This document shows, in pieces, positions 56,306 to 63,590 of a stretch of 64,000 nt of DNA (positions are counted from its first letter, which is position 1; the number at the start of each line of letters is the position of its first letter). Under the pieces are notes generated by a model. It was not told the DNA's origin and ran no database searches. It saw only the letters and a program-made list of their open reading frames with translations. A program made the position numbers and the translations under genes. This DNA comes from an uncultured Pelagibacteraceae bacterium (lineage in GTDB: Bacteria > Pseudomonadota > Alphaproteobacteria > Pelagibacterales > Pelagibacteraceae): positions 38,807 through 102,806 of the forward strand of contig CACNVR010000004.1 in NCBI GenBank assembly GCA_902623975.1. The letters run 5' to 3'.

Positions 56306-57916
56306 ATGGAAAATTTTGATTACATTATTATTGGAGCAGGATCTGCTGGCTGCGTTCTTGCAAATAGACTTTCTACAAATCCATCAAATAAAGTTTTGTT
56401 AATCGAAGCTGGCGGTAAAGATAATTACCCATGGATACATATTCCAGTTGGATATTTTAAAACTATGCATAATCCAAAGGTTGACTGGTGTTTTAAAACT
56501 GAACCTGATGAAACAATGAATAATAGATCGATTAGATATCCTAGAGGAAAAACTTTAGGTGGAAGCTCTTCAATTAATGGACTTTTATGGATTAGAGGAC
56601 AAAAAGAAGATTACGATGTATGGAGACAACTGGGTAATACAGGTTGGGATTGGGAAAATGTTTTGCCCTATTTTCTTAAATCAGAGAATAATGAATTAGG
56701 AAAAAGTGAATTTCACAATGATAATGGCCCAATTACTGTAGCAAATAAAAAGATTAACTTAAAATTACTTGATGAATTTCAAAATGCAGCTGAGGAATAT
56801 GGGATACCTAAAACAAATGACTTTAATACTGGAGATAACTTTGGCGTAGGTTTTTTTCAATTCACCACAAGCTTTAATAAAGCAGGATTGAAACTTAGAT
56901 GTAGTGCTGCCAAAGGATATTTAAATCCTGTAAAAAAAAGATCTAATTTAAAAATTGTAACTAAAGCTCATGTTCAAAAAATAAATTTCGAAGGTAAGAA
57001 AGCTACAGGAGTTAGTTATTTTATTGGAGAAAAAATTAATACTGTTAATGCCAATAAAGAAGTAATTTTATCTGCAGGATCAATTGGATCTCCTCATATT
57101 TTACAGGTATCTGGAATAGGGGAAGCTAACAAACTTAAAAACTTAGGTATAAAAATTGTTCATGAGTCAAATGGTGTTGGCAAAAATTTACAGGATCATT
57201 TAATGTTTAGACCAGTTTATAAAGTCAAAAATTTAAAATCACTCAATAGAAAAGTTGAAAGTTTATTTGGAAGATTTTTAATGGGACTTGAATATTTGGT
57301 CAATCAAAGTGGGCCTGTAACTATGGGAGCTAGTCAAGTTTGTGCGTTTGTTAAAAGCGATCCGTCAAAAGCTACTCCTAATTTACAATTCCATGTATCG
57401 CCTGTGAGTACAGATATTTTAGGCGTAACTCCGATGCATGACTTTGAAGGAATTACTCCAACTGTTGCAAATATTAGACCTACAAGCAGGGGTGAAATCA
57501 ATATAGTTAGTAATGATAGTAGAATTTATCCCAAAATTAAGATGAACTATTTATCTACTGACGATGACAGGAAAGTTGCAGCTCAGGGATTAAAAATTGT
57601 TAGAAAAATAATGTTAGAGACTGAAACATTCAAACAATATGAACCAGAAGAATATAGGCCAGGAGTTCATATCACTGATGATGAAGAATTAGTTAAAGCA
57701 GGTTCAGATTACACTCAAACAATTTTTCATCCTGTTGGTACTTGTAAAATGGGACAGGATGATATGGCAGTTGTTGATGAAAAACTTAAAGTGAAAGGTA
57801 TTCAAAACTTAAGAGTGATTGACGCTTCAATTATGCCAAACATTACTTCAGGAAATACAAATGCACCTACAATAATGATTGCAGAAAAAGGTGCTGATAT
57901 GATACTTACCAATTAA
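56306..57916 (+). CDS. GMC family FAD-dependent oxidoreductase (choline dehydrogenase-like)
   Basis: Flavoprotein alcohol dehydrogenase or oxidase, 536 residues. N-terminal FAD motif DYIIIGAGSAGCVLANRLS, LLIEAGG, the GMC signature PRGKTLGGSSSINGLLWIRG, a second GMC signature in GSIGSPHILQVSGIG, and the C-terminal active-site region HPVGTCKMG with NTNAPTIMIAEKGADMI. Divergent from the TRAP operon and probably acting on its substrate. Choline dehydrogenase is only a family label; betaine genes (betB, betI) are absent nearby. Confidence 0.92.
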   Translation: MENFDYIIIGAGSAGCVLANRLSTNPSNKVLLIEAGGKDNYPWIHIPVGYFKTMHNPKVDWCFKTEPDETMNNRSIRYPRGKTLGGSSSINGLLWIRGQKEDYDVWRQLGNTGWDWENVLPYFLKSENNELGKSEFHNDNGPITVANKKINLKLLDEFQNAAEEYGIPKTNDFNTGDNFGVGFFQFTTSFNKAGLKLRCSAAKGYLNPVKKRSNLKIVTKAHVQKINFEGKKATGVSYFIGEKINTVNANKEVILSAGSIGSPHILQVSGIGEANKLKNLGIKIVHESNGVGKNLQDHLMFRPVYKVKNLKSLNRKVESLFGRFLMGLEYLVNQSGPVTMGASQVCAFVKSDPSKATPNLQFHVSPVSTDILGVTPMHDFEGITPTVANIRPTSRGEINIVSNDSRIYPKIKMNYLSTDDDRKVAAQGLKIVRKIMLETETFKQYEPEEYRPGVHITDDEELVKAGSDYTQTIFHPVGTCKMGQDDMAVVDEKLKVKGIQNLRVIDASIMPNITSGNTNAPTIMIAEKGADMILTN

Positions 57917-58509
57917 TGTTTGCTGATTTATTTACTCCAGAACAGTTAACCATACTTACTCAAATTATCTTAATTGATTTAGTTTTAGCTGGAGATAATG
58001 CAATTATTATAGGAATGGTTGCTTCAAAATTTCCATTAAAACAAAGAAAAAAAATAATTTTTTGGGGTATTGGTGGTGCAGTAATTCTTAGAATTATTTT
58101 AACATTACTGACAGCTTACTTACTTCAAATAACCGGACTTAGATTGTTAGGAGGATTACTTCTTCTTTATATAGTTTACAAACTTTACACAGATGTAATT
58201 AAAGGCTCAGACCACGATGAAGATATAAAAGTTGACAATTCAAGTTTTCTTAAAGCTATATGGACAATTCTGTTAGCAGATTTTACCATGAGTTTAGATA
58301 ATGTTTTAGGAGTTGCAGGAGCAGCAGGTAGCCACTATAAGTTGTTAGTATTTGGTTTAGTATTATCAATAGTGCTTATGGCTTTTGCGGCAACATTAAT
58401 TTCAAACTGGATAAAAAAATATAAATGGATTGCATGGGCTGGATTAATAGCAATATTAATTGTTGCTATTGAATTGATTTATACAGATATTAAAATATTG
58501 TTTTTATAA
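57916..58509 (+). CDS. TerC family integral membrane protein (YjbE-type)
   Basis: A 197-residue membrane protein with seven hydrophobic segments and the twin acidic motifs DLVLAGDNAIIIG and DFTMSLDNVLGVAG, characteristic of TerC/YjbE proteins, several of which export manganese or other metals. It overlaps the GMC stop by 1 bp and the next SDR start by 1 bp, so it is co-translated with both, though the functional link is unclear. Confidence 0.9.
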   Translation: MFADLFTPEQLTILTQIILIDLVLAGDNAIIIGMVASKFPLKQRKKIIFWGIGGAVILRIILTLLTAYLLQITGLRLLGGLLLLYIVYKLYTDVIKGSDHDEDIKVDNSSFLKAIWTILLADFTMSLDNVLGVAGAAGSHYKLLVFGLVLSIVLMAFAATLISNWIKKYKWIAWAGLIAILIVAIELIYTDIKILFL

Positions 58510-59276
58510 TGTATTTAAAAAATTATAACTTAAAAAATAAAACTGCAATTGTAACAGGTGCTGGAAAAGGTATTGGAAGAGCATGTGCGATCGCATTAGC
58601 TGAAGCAGGTGCAAATCTAATTATAATTAGTAGAACTCAAAAAGATTTAAATGAAGTTTCCAAAAAAATTAAAAAACTTAAATCAAAATGTAAAGCTTAT
58701 GTCTGTGACATCACAAACTATAATCAAATCAAAAATATAATTAATAAAATTCCAAAAATTGATATTTTAATAAACAATGCCGGAAATAATATTCCAGAGC
58801 ATTTTACAAAAGTAAAAACTAAAAATATGGAATATTTGGTGAGAATTAATACTATTGCTACTTTCAACTTAGCTCAATTATGTGCCTTGAAGATGATAAA
58901 AACAAAAAATAGAAAAAAAATTGGGGGTGCAATAGTAAATATGTCATCACAGATGGGACATGTAGGTGGACCAATTAGAAGTGTTTATAATATGACCAAA
59001 TTTGGTTTAGAGGGACTAACAAAAGGAATGTCAATAGATCTAGCAAAATTTAATATCAGAGTAAACACAGTTTGTCCTACTTTTGTTGTAACTCCTATGA
59101 CCAAAAAATTTTTAAAAAATAAAAAGTTTAAAAGAGAAACTCTCAATAATATCCCGATTGGAAGATTTGCAGAACTATCCGAAGTAGCCTCTGCCGCTGT
59201 TTTTTTAGCCTCTGATGCTGCATCAATGATTACAGGAACTTCGTTATTAGTGGATGGTGGATGGACTGCAAAATAA
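58509..59276 (+). CDS. SDR family oxidoreductase
   Basis: Second classical short-chain dehydrogenase in this locus, 255 residues: TGAGKGIGRACAIALA cofactor motif, NNAGNN, catalytic Ser in VNMSSQMGH, YNMTKFG (Tyr and Lys) and the C-terminal GTSLLVDGGWTAK. The position after the GMC and TerC genes suggests a sugar, polyol or hydroxy-acid dehydrogenase in the same pathway. Exact substrate unknown. Confidence 0.9.
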   Translation: MYLKNYNLKNKTAIVTGAGKGIGRACAIALAEAGANLIIISRTQKDLNEVSKKIKKLKSKCKAYVCDITNYNQIKNIINKIPKIDILINNAGNNIPEHFTKVKTKNMEYLVRINTIATFNLAQLCALKMIKTKNRKKIGGAIVNMSSQMGHVGGPIRSVYNMTKFGLEGLTKGMSIDLAKFNIRVNTVCPTFVVTPMTKKFLKNKKFKRETLNNIPIGRFAELSEVASAAVFLASDAASMITGTSLLVDGGWTAK

Positions 59277-60064
59277 TAAAAAGATTATTATTAATAGTAT
59301 CAATATTTTATACAACTCAATTAAGTGCTATTGAATTCAAGGGAGAGTTTTTACAAGGTCATTATATTATTGGTATTACAAATCCATCAGCAAAAATAAT
59401 TGTTGATAAAAAGACAGTCAAGGTATCAGAAGATGGATACTTTGTTTTTGGTCTTGATAGAGATAGAAAATTTGATGTAACAATTACTAAAACTTTAAAT
59501 GGAAAAAAAGAAATATTTACAAAAAAAGTTTTAAAAAGAAAATACAGAATTCAAAGAATAGACGGTCTACCAGAAAATAAAGTTACACCTCCTGAGTCTG
59601 TTTATAAAAGAATTAGAAAAGAAAATAATAAAATTGGTGAAGCAAGAGCAATAAATTCAAATTTACCTTTTTTTAAAGATCAATTTATTATGCCAGTTGA
59701 AGGTATAATTAGTGGTGTTTATGGGAGTCAAAGAATTTTAAACGGAAAACCTAAATGGCCTCATTATGGAATTGATATAGCTGCAAAAAAAGGAACTATG
59801 ATCAAATCATCAGCATCTGGAATTGTAACGATGGCAGAAGATGACTTATATTATACAGGTGGAACTATTATAATGGATCATGGTCATGGAGTCTCAACTA
59901 TTTACTCTCATTTAGAAAATGTAATGGTTTCAGTTGGTGATAAAATAAATCAAGGTGATATAATAGGGACTGTAGGTTCAACTGGTAGATCGACAGGTCC
60001 CCACCTAGATTTTAGAGTAAATTGGTTTCAAACTAGACTTGATCCTATGTCACTGTTAAACTAA
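59261..60064 (+). CDS. M23 family metallopeptidase
   Basis: Exported LytM-type peptidase, 267 residues: signal peptide (about 1-23), an N-terminal beta domain (about 25-95), then the M23 domain at about 140-267 with HYGID (His168, Asp172), DHGHGVSTIYSHL and GPHLDFRVNW. The usual final HxH (zinc ligand) reads HLD here (His248, Asp250), a variant I also associate with other proteobacterial M23 proteins. It probably cuts peptidoglycan peptides or activates another hydrolase. The start lies 16 bp inside the SDR end. Confidence 0.9.
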   Translation: MDCKIIKRLLLIVSIFYTTQLSAIEFKGEFLQGHYIIGITNPSAKIIVDKKTVKVSEDGYFVFGLDRDRKFDVTITKTLNGKKEIFTKKVLKRKYRIQRIDGLPENKVTPPESVYKRIRKENNKIGEARAINSNLPFFKDQFIMPVEGIISGVYGSQRILNGKPKWPHYGIDIAAKKGTMIKSSASGIVTMAEDDLYYTGGTIIMDHGHGVSTIYSHLENVMVSVGDKINQGDIIGTVGSTGRSTGPHLDFRVNWFQTRLDPMSLLN

Positions 60065-60069
60065 GTATT

Positions 60070-60843
60070 ATGAAAACATTAATTGAAAAAACTTCTGATA
60101 ATTTAGTTAAAGCATTTCTTAAAAATAAAATAATTGCACCCATTCCATCAAAATTTACAAAAAAAATCAATGAAGCTCAAAAATTGAGAAAGTTGTGTGA
60201 GAGTAAAATAAATAAGCCAGTTATAGGATTTAAAGCTGCTGGTACTGGAATTCCACTAATTAAAAAATTAAAAGAAAAAGAACCTTTTTATGCGTCTGTT
60301 TATAAAAGAAATTTTATCAGAAGTGGTCAAAGAGTAAAAATTAATAAATCAACTTTAGGTATTGAACTTGAGGTTTGTTATTTAATTAAAAAGTCTTTTT
60401 TTTCATCAAAAGGTAAAATTACCATCAGGAATGTTGTTAAATATATTTCTCATCAAGCAGCATGCATCGAAATAGTCGGCTATAGACAAAGAAAAAAAGG
60501 AATTACATCTTTTGGTGATCTTTGTAGCGACTTTGGAGCTAATGTGAAATTTTTAGTTGGCATAAAGAGAAAATATAAGAATATTAAAATTGGTAACTTA
60601 AAAACCAATATTTCAAATAAAAAAAACAATCAGAGTGTTGATGGAAATACAAATGCTGTTTACATAAATCCATTAAATTCATTAAGATTTGTTTTGAATA
60701 AACTCAAAAAAGATAAGATGAGTTTAAATAAAAATTTTTGGGTATTTACTGGTTCTACTGTAGGTGTTGTCCCCATCAAAAGTAAAGGGCTTTACATAGG
60801 TAAGATTGATAAACTAGGTTCTGTAAAAGTTATCATTAGCTAA
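60070..60843 (+). CDS. 2-keto-4-pentenoate hydratase/FAH-superfamily protein
   Basis: A 257-residue protein with the MhpD-like arrangement: KPVIGFKAAGTG near residue 50, STLGIELEVCYLI (metal-binding acidic residues), QAACIEIVGYRQ, and the C-terminal FWVFTGSTVGVVPIKSKG. FAH enzymes hydrate or decarboxylate 2-keto acids. Proximity to the GMC and SDR genes suggests it handles a downstream keto acid. The 3' end overlaps the convergent coiled-coil gene by 4 bp. Confidence 0.75.
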   Translation: MKTLIEKTSDNLVKAFLKNKIIAPIPSKFTKKINEAQKLRKLCESKINKPVIGFKAAGTGIPLIKKLKEKEPFYASVYKRNFIRSGQRVKINKSTLGIELEVCYLIKKSFFSSKGKITIRNVVKYISHQAACIEIVGYRQRKKGITSFGDLCSDFGANVKFLVGIKRKYKNIKIGNLKTNISNKKNNQSVDGNTNAVYINPLNSLRFVLNKLKKDKMSLNKNFWVFTGSTVGVVPIKSKGLYIGKIDKLGSVKVIIS

Positions 60844-61898
60844 TCGGGTTTATCCTCTTTTTTAACTTGTTGGTCATCATTGGTTTTAAAATTTTCACTA
60901 GTATCTGAATAAAATTTTTTTATTAATTCTTCTTCTCTCTTTCTTTGTTCCTCATCAAATTTATCTTCCCATTCCTTAATTCTACGATTTTCTTCTTTAA
61001 TTCTTTCCTCCTCCTCTATTTTTTGTTTGAGAGCTAGCTCTTTCTCTTCCTCAGCTTTTTTTTGAGCTTCTTCTTCACGTCTCAATTCTTCATTTCTGTC
61101 TCTAATTTCTTTTTCTTTTAATAGTTTTTCTCTTTCAGCTGCTTTTATTTGTTCTTCTTTTAATCTTAATTCTTCCTCTTTGGCTCTTTGTTCTGCTTGT
61201 TCTTGTAATAATTGTCTTTCTAAATCTTTTTGTCTCTCTAATTCTATTACTCGGAGCCTATTTTCTGTTTCTCTTAATTTTTTCTCTTCATATTTTAATT
61301 TCCTTGCTGCTTCTCTTATTTTTTGTTCTTCGTCTAATCTTTTTTGTCTTTCAACTTCATTAATTCTATTTCTTTCCTGTCTATCAAGCTCTTTTTGTTC
61401 TCTTATTTTTTGTTTTTCAATTTCTTTAGCTTTAATTGCCTCTTCCTTAACTCTCATTTTTTCTTCACGAATTTTTTGTCTTTCAAACATTTTCATTCTT
61501 AATTCTTCTTCTTTTATTCTTCTCGTGTCTTCTCTAATCCTTTTTAATTCCTCATCTTTAATTTTTTGTTGCTCAATTTTAATTCTTTTTTCCTCAATTT
61601 TTTTTCTTTTTTCCTCATTTTTTCTAACTTGTTTTTCATTTTCTTGAATAAGTTTTTTCTGAAGTAAAATTTGACGTTTTTCCTCTTTTATTTTAGCTAA
61701 TTTTTCTCTTTGTTCATCTTTCTTTAATTGAGCTTGTTCTTTTTTCTCATCTAATTTTCTTTTTTTTTCTAATCTCTTTTTTTCTCTCTCTTTTTCTTTT
61801 TTAAAATTAATATAAAAACTGCTGATTTTATTTTTTGTATTATTCAAAAAGTCTGATGGATCGAAAGAACTTGCTTTTTTTAAAAATTTTTTTTTCAT
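60840..61898 (-). CDS. Highly charged Lys/Glu/Arg-rich helical protein
   Basis: A 352-residue protein: a short N-terminal segment (MKKKFLKKASSFDPSDFLNN and on to about 35), then almost 300 residues of Lys, Arg, Glu and Gln, with very few hydrophobic residues except periodic Ile/Leu, and an acidic C-terminal end. No signal peptide, no membrane segment, no Cys. The pattern suggests a long coiled coil or a stable single alpha helix. Function unknown; such proteins attract false matches to TolA and other long helical families. Confidence 0.75.
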   Translation of the reverse strand: MKKKFLKKASSFDPSDFLNNTKNKISSFYINFKKEKEREKKRLEKKRKLDEKKEQAQLKKDEQREKLAKIKEEKRQILLQKKLIQENEKQVRKNEEKRKKIEEKRIKIEQQKIKDEELKRIREDTRRIKEEELRMKMFERQKIREEKMRVKEEAIKAKEIEKQKIREQKELDRQERNRINEVERQKRLDEEQKIREAARKLKYEEKKLRETENRLRVIELERQKDLERQLLQEQAEQRAKEEELRLKEEQIKAAEREKLLKEKEIRDRNEELRREEEAQKKAEEEKELALKQKIEEEERIKEENRRIKEWEDKFDEEQRKREEELIKKFYSDTSENFKTNDDQQVKKEDKPD

Positions 61899-62064
61899 TT
61901 AATTCAAATGAAAATAGCAATTTTGTTATTCTTAAAGAATAAACCTTGTGTTTAAAATGAGTTTAAAAAAAAATTTTTCAAGAAAATCTAATCAATAATT
62001 TAAAAAAATATTAGATTCAATTTATACGTGAAAGATGGAAAAATTTTTTTAATATTCTTGTTTA

Positions 62065-62077
62065 TGAGAATCGTATA
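62065..62077 (+). promoter_or_regulatory. TGAGAATCGTATA motif, copy 1, upstream of the lipoprotein gene
   Basis: This 13-mer ends 17 bp before the ATG at 62095 and recurs exactly at 62449-62461, upstream of the DUF2061 gene. The flanks are also alike (AATATTCTTG before this copy, AATATTTCTTG at the other). The shared position before two genes suggests a promoter core or operator. It does not match a standard -35/-10 pair. The rest of the 61899-62094 gap holds nothing I recognise. Confidence 0.45.
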
Positions 62078-62094
62078 TCAGCAGAATTGTTTTT

Positions 62095-62409
62095 ATGATC
62101 AAAAAGTTTTTATTTATGATTTCATTGATTTGGTTATTTCAATGTTCTGCACCTCCAACTGCTCTACTAGGTCCGGTGCTCACTGGCGCTAAAACTGGAA
62201 GTATTTACCAAACATCACTTTCTTTTGGGTCAAATAAAATTATAGACAAGTTAAGAGAAGACAAAAACAATGAAAAGCAAATAAAAATATCAAAGAATAT
62301 TAATTTACCTGATATTCCATATATTGATAAAGATCCTACAATACTTCTTTCATATGCAGTTGATCATGTGGAACTTTCTGAAGTTTTTGAACCTGAGCCA
62401 CTTCCTTAA
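62095..62409 (+). CDS. Putative small lipoprotein, unknown function
   Basis: A 104-residue protein with a hydrophobic signal (MIKKFLFMISLIWLFQCSAP) and a Cys at 17 that could serve as a lipidation site, although the lipobox LFQC is imperfect. Then comes LLGPVLTGAKTGSIYQTSLS, a small Gly-rich amphipathic segment, and an acidic C-terminus ending EPEPLP. No family recognised. It shares its upstream 13-mer with the DUF2061 gene. Confidence 0.65.
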   Translation: MIKKFLFMISLIWLFQCSAPPTALLGPVLTGAKTGSIYQTSLSFGSNKIIDKLREDKNNEKQIKISKNINLPDIPYIDKDPTILLSYAVDHVELSEVFEPEPLP

Positions 62410-62448
62410 AAATTAAATTTTTCAATTTTTGCGTGTTTTAATATTTCT

Positions 62449-62461
62449 TGAGAATCGTATA
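62449..62461 (+). promoter_or_regulatory. TGAGAATCGTATA motif, copy 2, upstream of the DUF2061 leader
   Basis: Exact second copy of the 13-mer at 62065-62077. It lies 12 bp before a GC-rich hairpin leader (62474-62506), consistent with a transcription start just downstream and a roughly 65-nt structured leader. Confidence 0.45.
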
Positions 62462-62473
62462 CATTTTAATTAA

Positions 62474-62506
62474 GGGTGGTAGAGGGAGACTGAAACCACC
62501 CCTACC
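62474..62506 (+). ncRNA. Candidate structured RNA leader upstream of the DUF2061 gene
   Basis: An unusually GC-rich stretch in AT-rich surroundings. Two mutually exclusive hairpins can form: stem 1 GGGTGGT (62474-62480) with ACCACCC (62495-62501), and stem 2 GGTAG plus GGG (62478-62486, one bulged A) with CCC plus CTACC (62499-62506). No poly-T follows, so it is not a plain terminator. It does not match any riboswitch consensus I know. The role as a cis-regulatory switch is inference. Confidence 0.4.
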
Positions 62507-62535
62507 TTCTTAGGAACCTTTTCAAGTACCTGTTT

Positions 62536-62739
62536 ATGGCAGATAAAAAAATCAGATCCCTAGCTAAAACTTTTTCCTGGAGACTTTTAATTTTTATTTA
62601 CTGGATGGTTTTTGGATATATTTTTACTGGTTCATTTAAGGGTGCTGGTATACTTGGTCTTGGATCTATTATACCACTTTTTTTTTATTATTTTCATGAA
62701 CGTATTTGGAATAAAGTAAAATGGGGCACAAATAATTAA
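62536..62739 (+). CDS. DUF2061 domain-containing membrane protein
   Basis: A 67-residue protein with RSLAKTFSWRLLIFIYWMVF, a second hydrophobic segment (GAGILGLGSIIPLFFYYFHE) and a C-terminal RIWNKVKWG, the pattern of DUF2061 small membrane proteins. Function unknown; the family sometimes sits near sulfate assimilation genes. It follows a structured leader, and no clear Shine-Dalgarno sequence precedes the ATG. Confidence 0.85.
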   Translation: MADKKIRSLAKTFSWRLLIFIYWMVFGYIFTGSFKGAGILGLGSIIPLFFYYFHERIWNKVKWGTNN

Positions 62740-62753
62740 TCGTAAAATTTTTA

Positions 62754-63590
62754 TTAATTAATTGAGAGATACTCAATAAATGACCTTACAGATACTATTA
62801 GGAGAAAAATTCCAAAAATTTTACTCAACAACTTTTTATCAATTTTATAAACAGCTTTAGCACCTAATCTAGCCATTATCATAGTTACTGGTACAAAAAC
62901 AATAAAACCCAAAAGATTGATATAACCAATGCTAAAAGGAGTATTAACATTATCAATTATTTTACCTCCAATGACCATGGTGATTGAGCCAGTAACAGCA
63001 ATTAAAAATCCAACAGCCGCTGCAGTTCCTATCGATTTTCTAATATCATATCCAAATGTTCTCATGAAAGGCACCATTAGAGATCCACCACCTATTCCAA
63101 GAGGAACTGATATAAAGCCAATTAAAATTCCTGATATATTTTTGACTAAATTTGATATTTTTTTTGGATTATCAACTAATTTTTCTCTTAAGAAAATAAA
63201 AAAAAGTCCCACCATAAAAGCAAAGATCGAGAAGAATAAAACAAGTGCTGGTGTTTTTAAATTTACTGCTAAAAATGTTCCCGAAATAACTCCTAATAAA
63301 ATAAAGATTCCAAAAGACTTTACCATCTTAAAATCAACTGCATCATATTCTGAGTGAGTTTTAGTTGAAATTATTGACGTTGGTATAATAATTGCTAAAG
63401 AGGTTCCTACAGACAAATGCATTCTAGTAACAATATCAAAATCTAAAACTGTAAAAGCATAATACAACGCAGGGACCATAATTATTCCGCCCCCAACTCC
63501 AAGTAAACCAGCCATAAAACCAGCTACAGCTGCAGCTGCTGCCAAAACTAAAAGTAAATTTAGTATTTCACTAAAATTAAGAATTTCCAT
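62754..63590 (-). CDS. Sulfite exporter TauE/SafE family protein
   Basis: A 278-residue membrane protein with about eight hydrophobic segments and two copies of the family Gly-rich motif: GFMAGLLGVGGGIIMVPALY near the N-terminus and GFISVPLGIGGGSLMVPFMR in the middle. TauE/SafE proteins move sulfite, sulfoacetate or other organic anions. The substrate is unknown. The start codon overlaps the dusA stop by 1 bp (TAATG), so the two are co-translated. Confidence 0.93.
   Translation of the reverse strand: MEILNFSEILNLLLVLAAAAAVAGFMAGLLGVGGGIIMVPALYYAFTVLDFDIVTRMHLSVGTSLAIIIPTSIISTKTHSEYDAVDFKMVKSFGIFILLGVISGTFLAVNLKTPALVLFFSIFAFMVGLFFIFLREKLVDNPKKISNLVKNISGILIGFISVPLGIGGGSLMVPFMRTFGYDIRKSIGTAAAVGFLIAVTGSITMVIGGKIIDNVNTPFSIGYINLLGFIVFVPVTMIMARLGAKAVYKIDKKLLSKIFGIFLLIVSVRSFIEYLSIN

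Noticed and set aside
61180..61647. Plus-strand 155-residue Ser/Leu/Phe-rich frame opposite the coiled-coil gene
   Set aside because: Antisense of Lys/Glu/Arg codon runs naturally gives Ser/Phe/Leu-rich open frames; no start context.
62474..62506. Simple intrinsic terminator for the upstream lipoprotein gene
   Set aside because: No T run follows the hairpin, and it lies beyond a promoter-like motif for the next gene.
62474..62535. Known SAM, glycine, ykkC or cobalamin riboswitch
   Set aside because: I could not match the conserved core bases of any of these classes to the leader.
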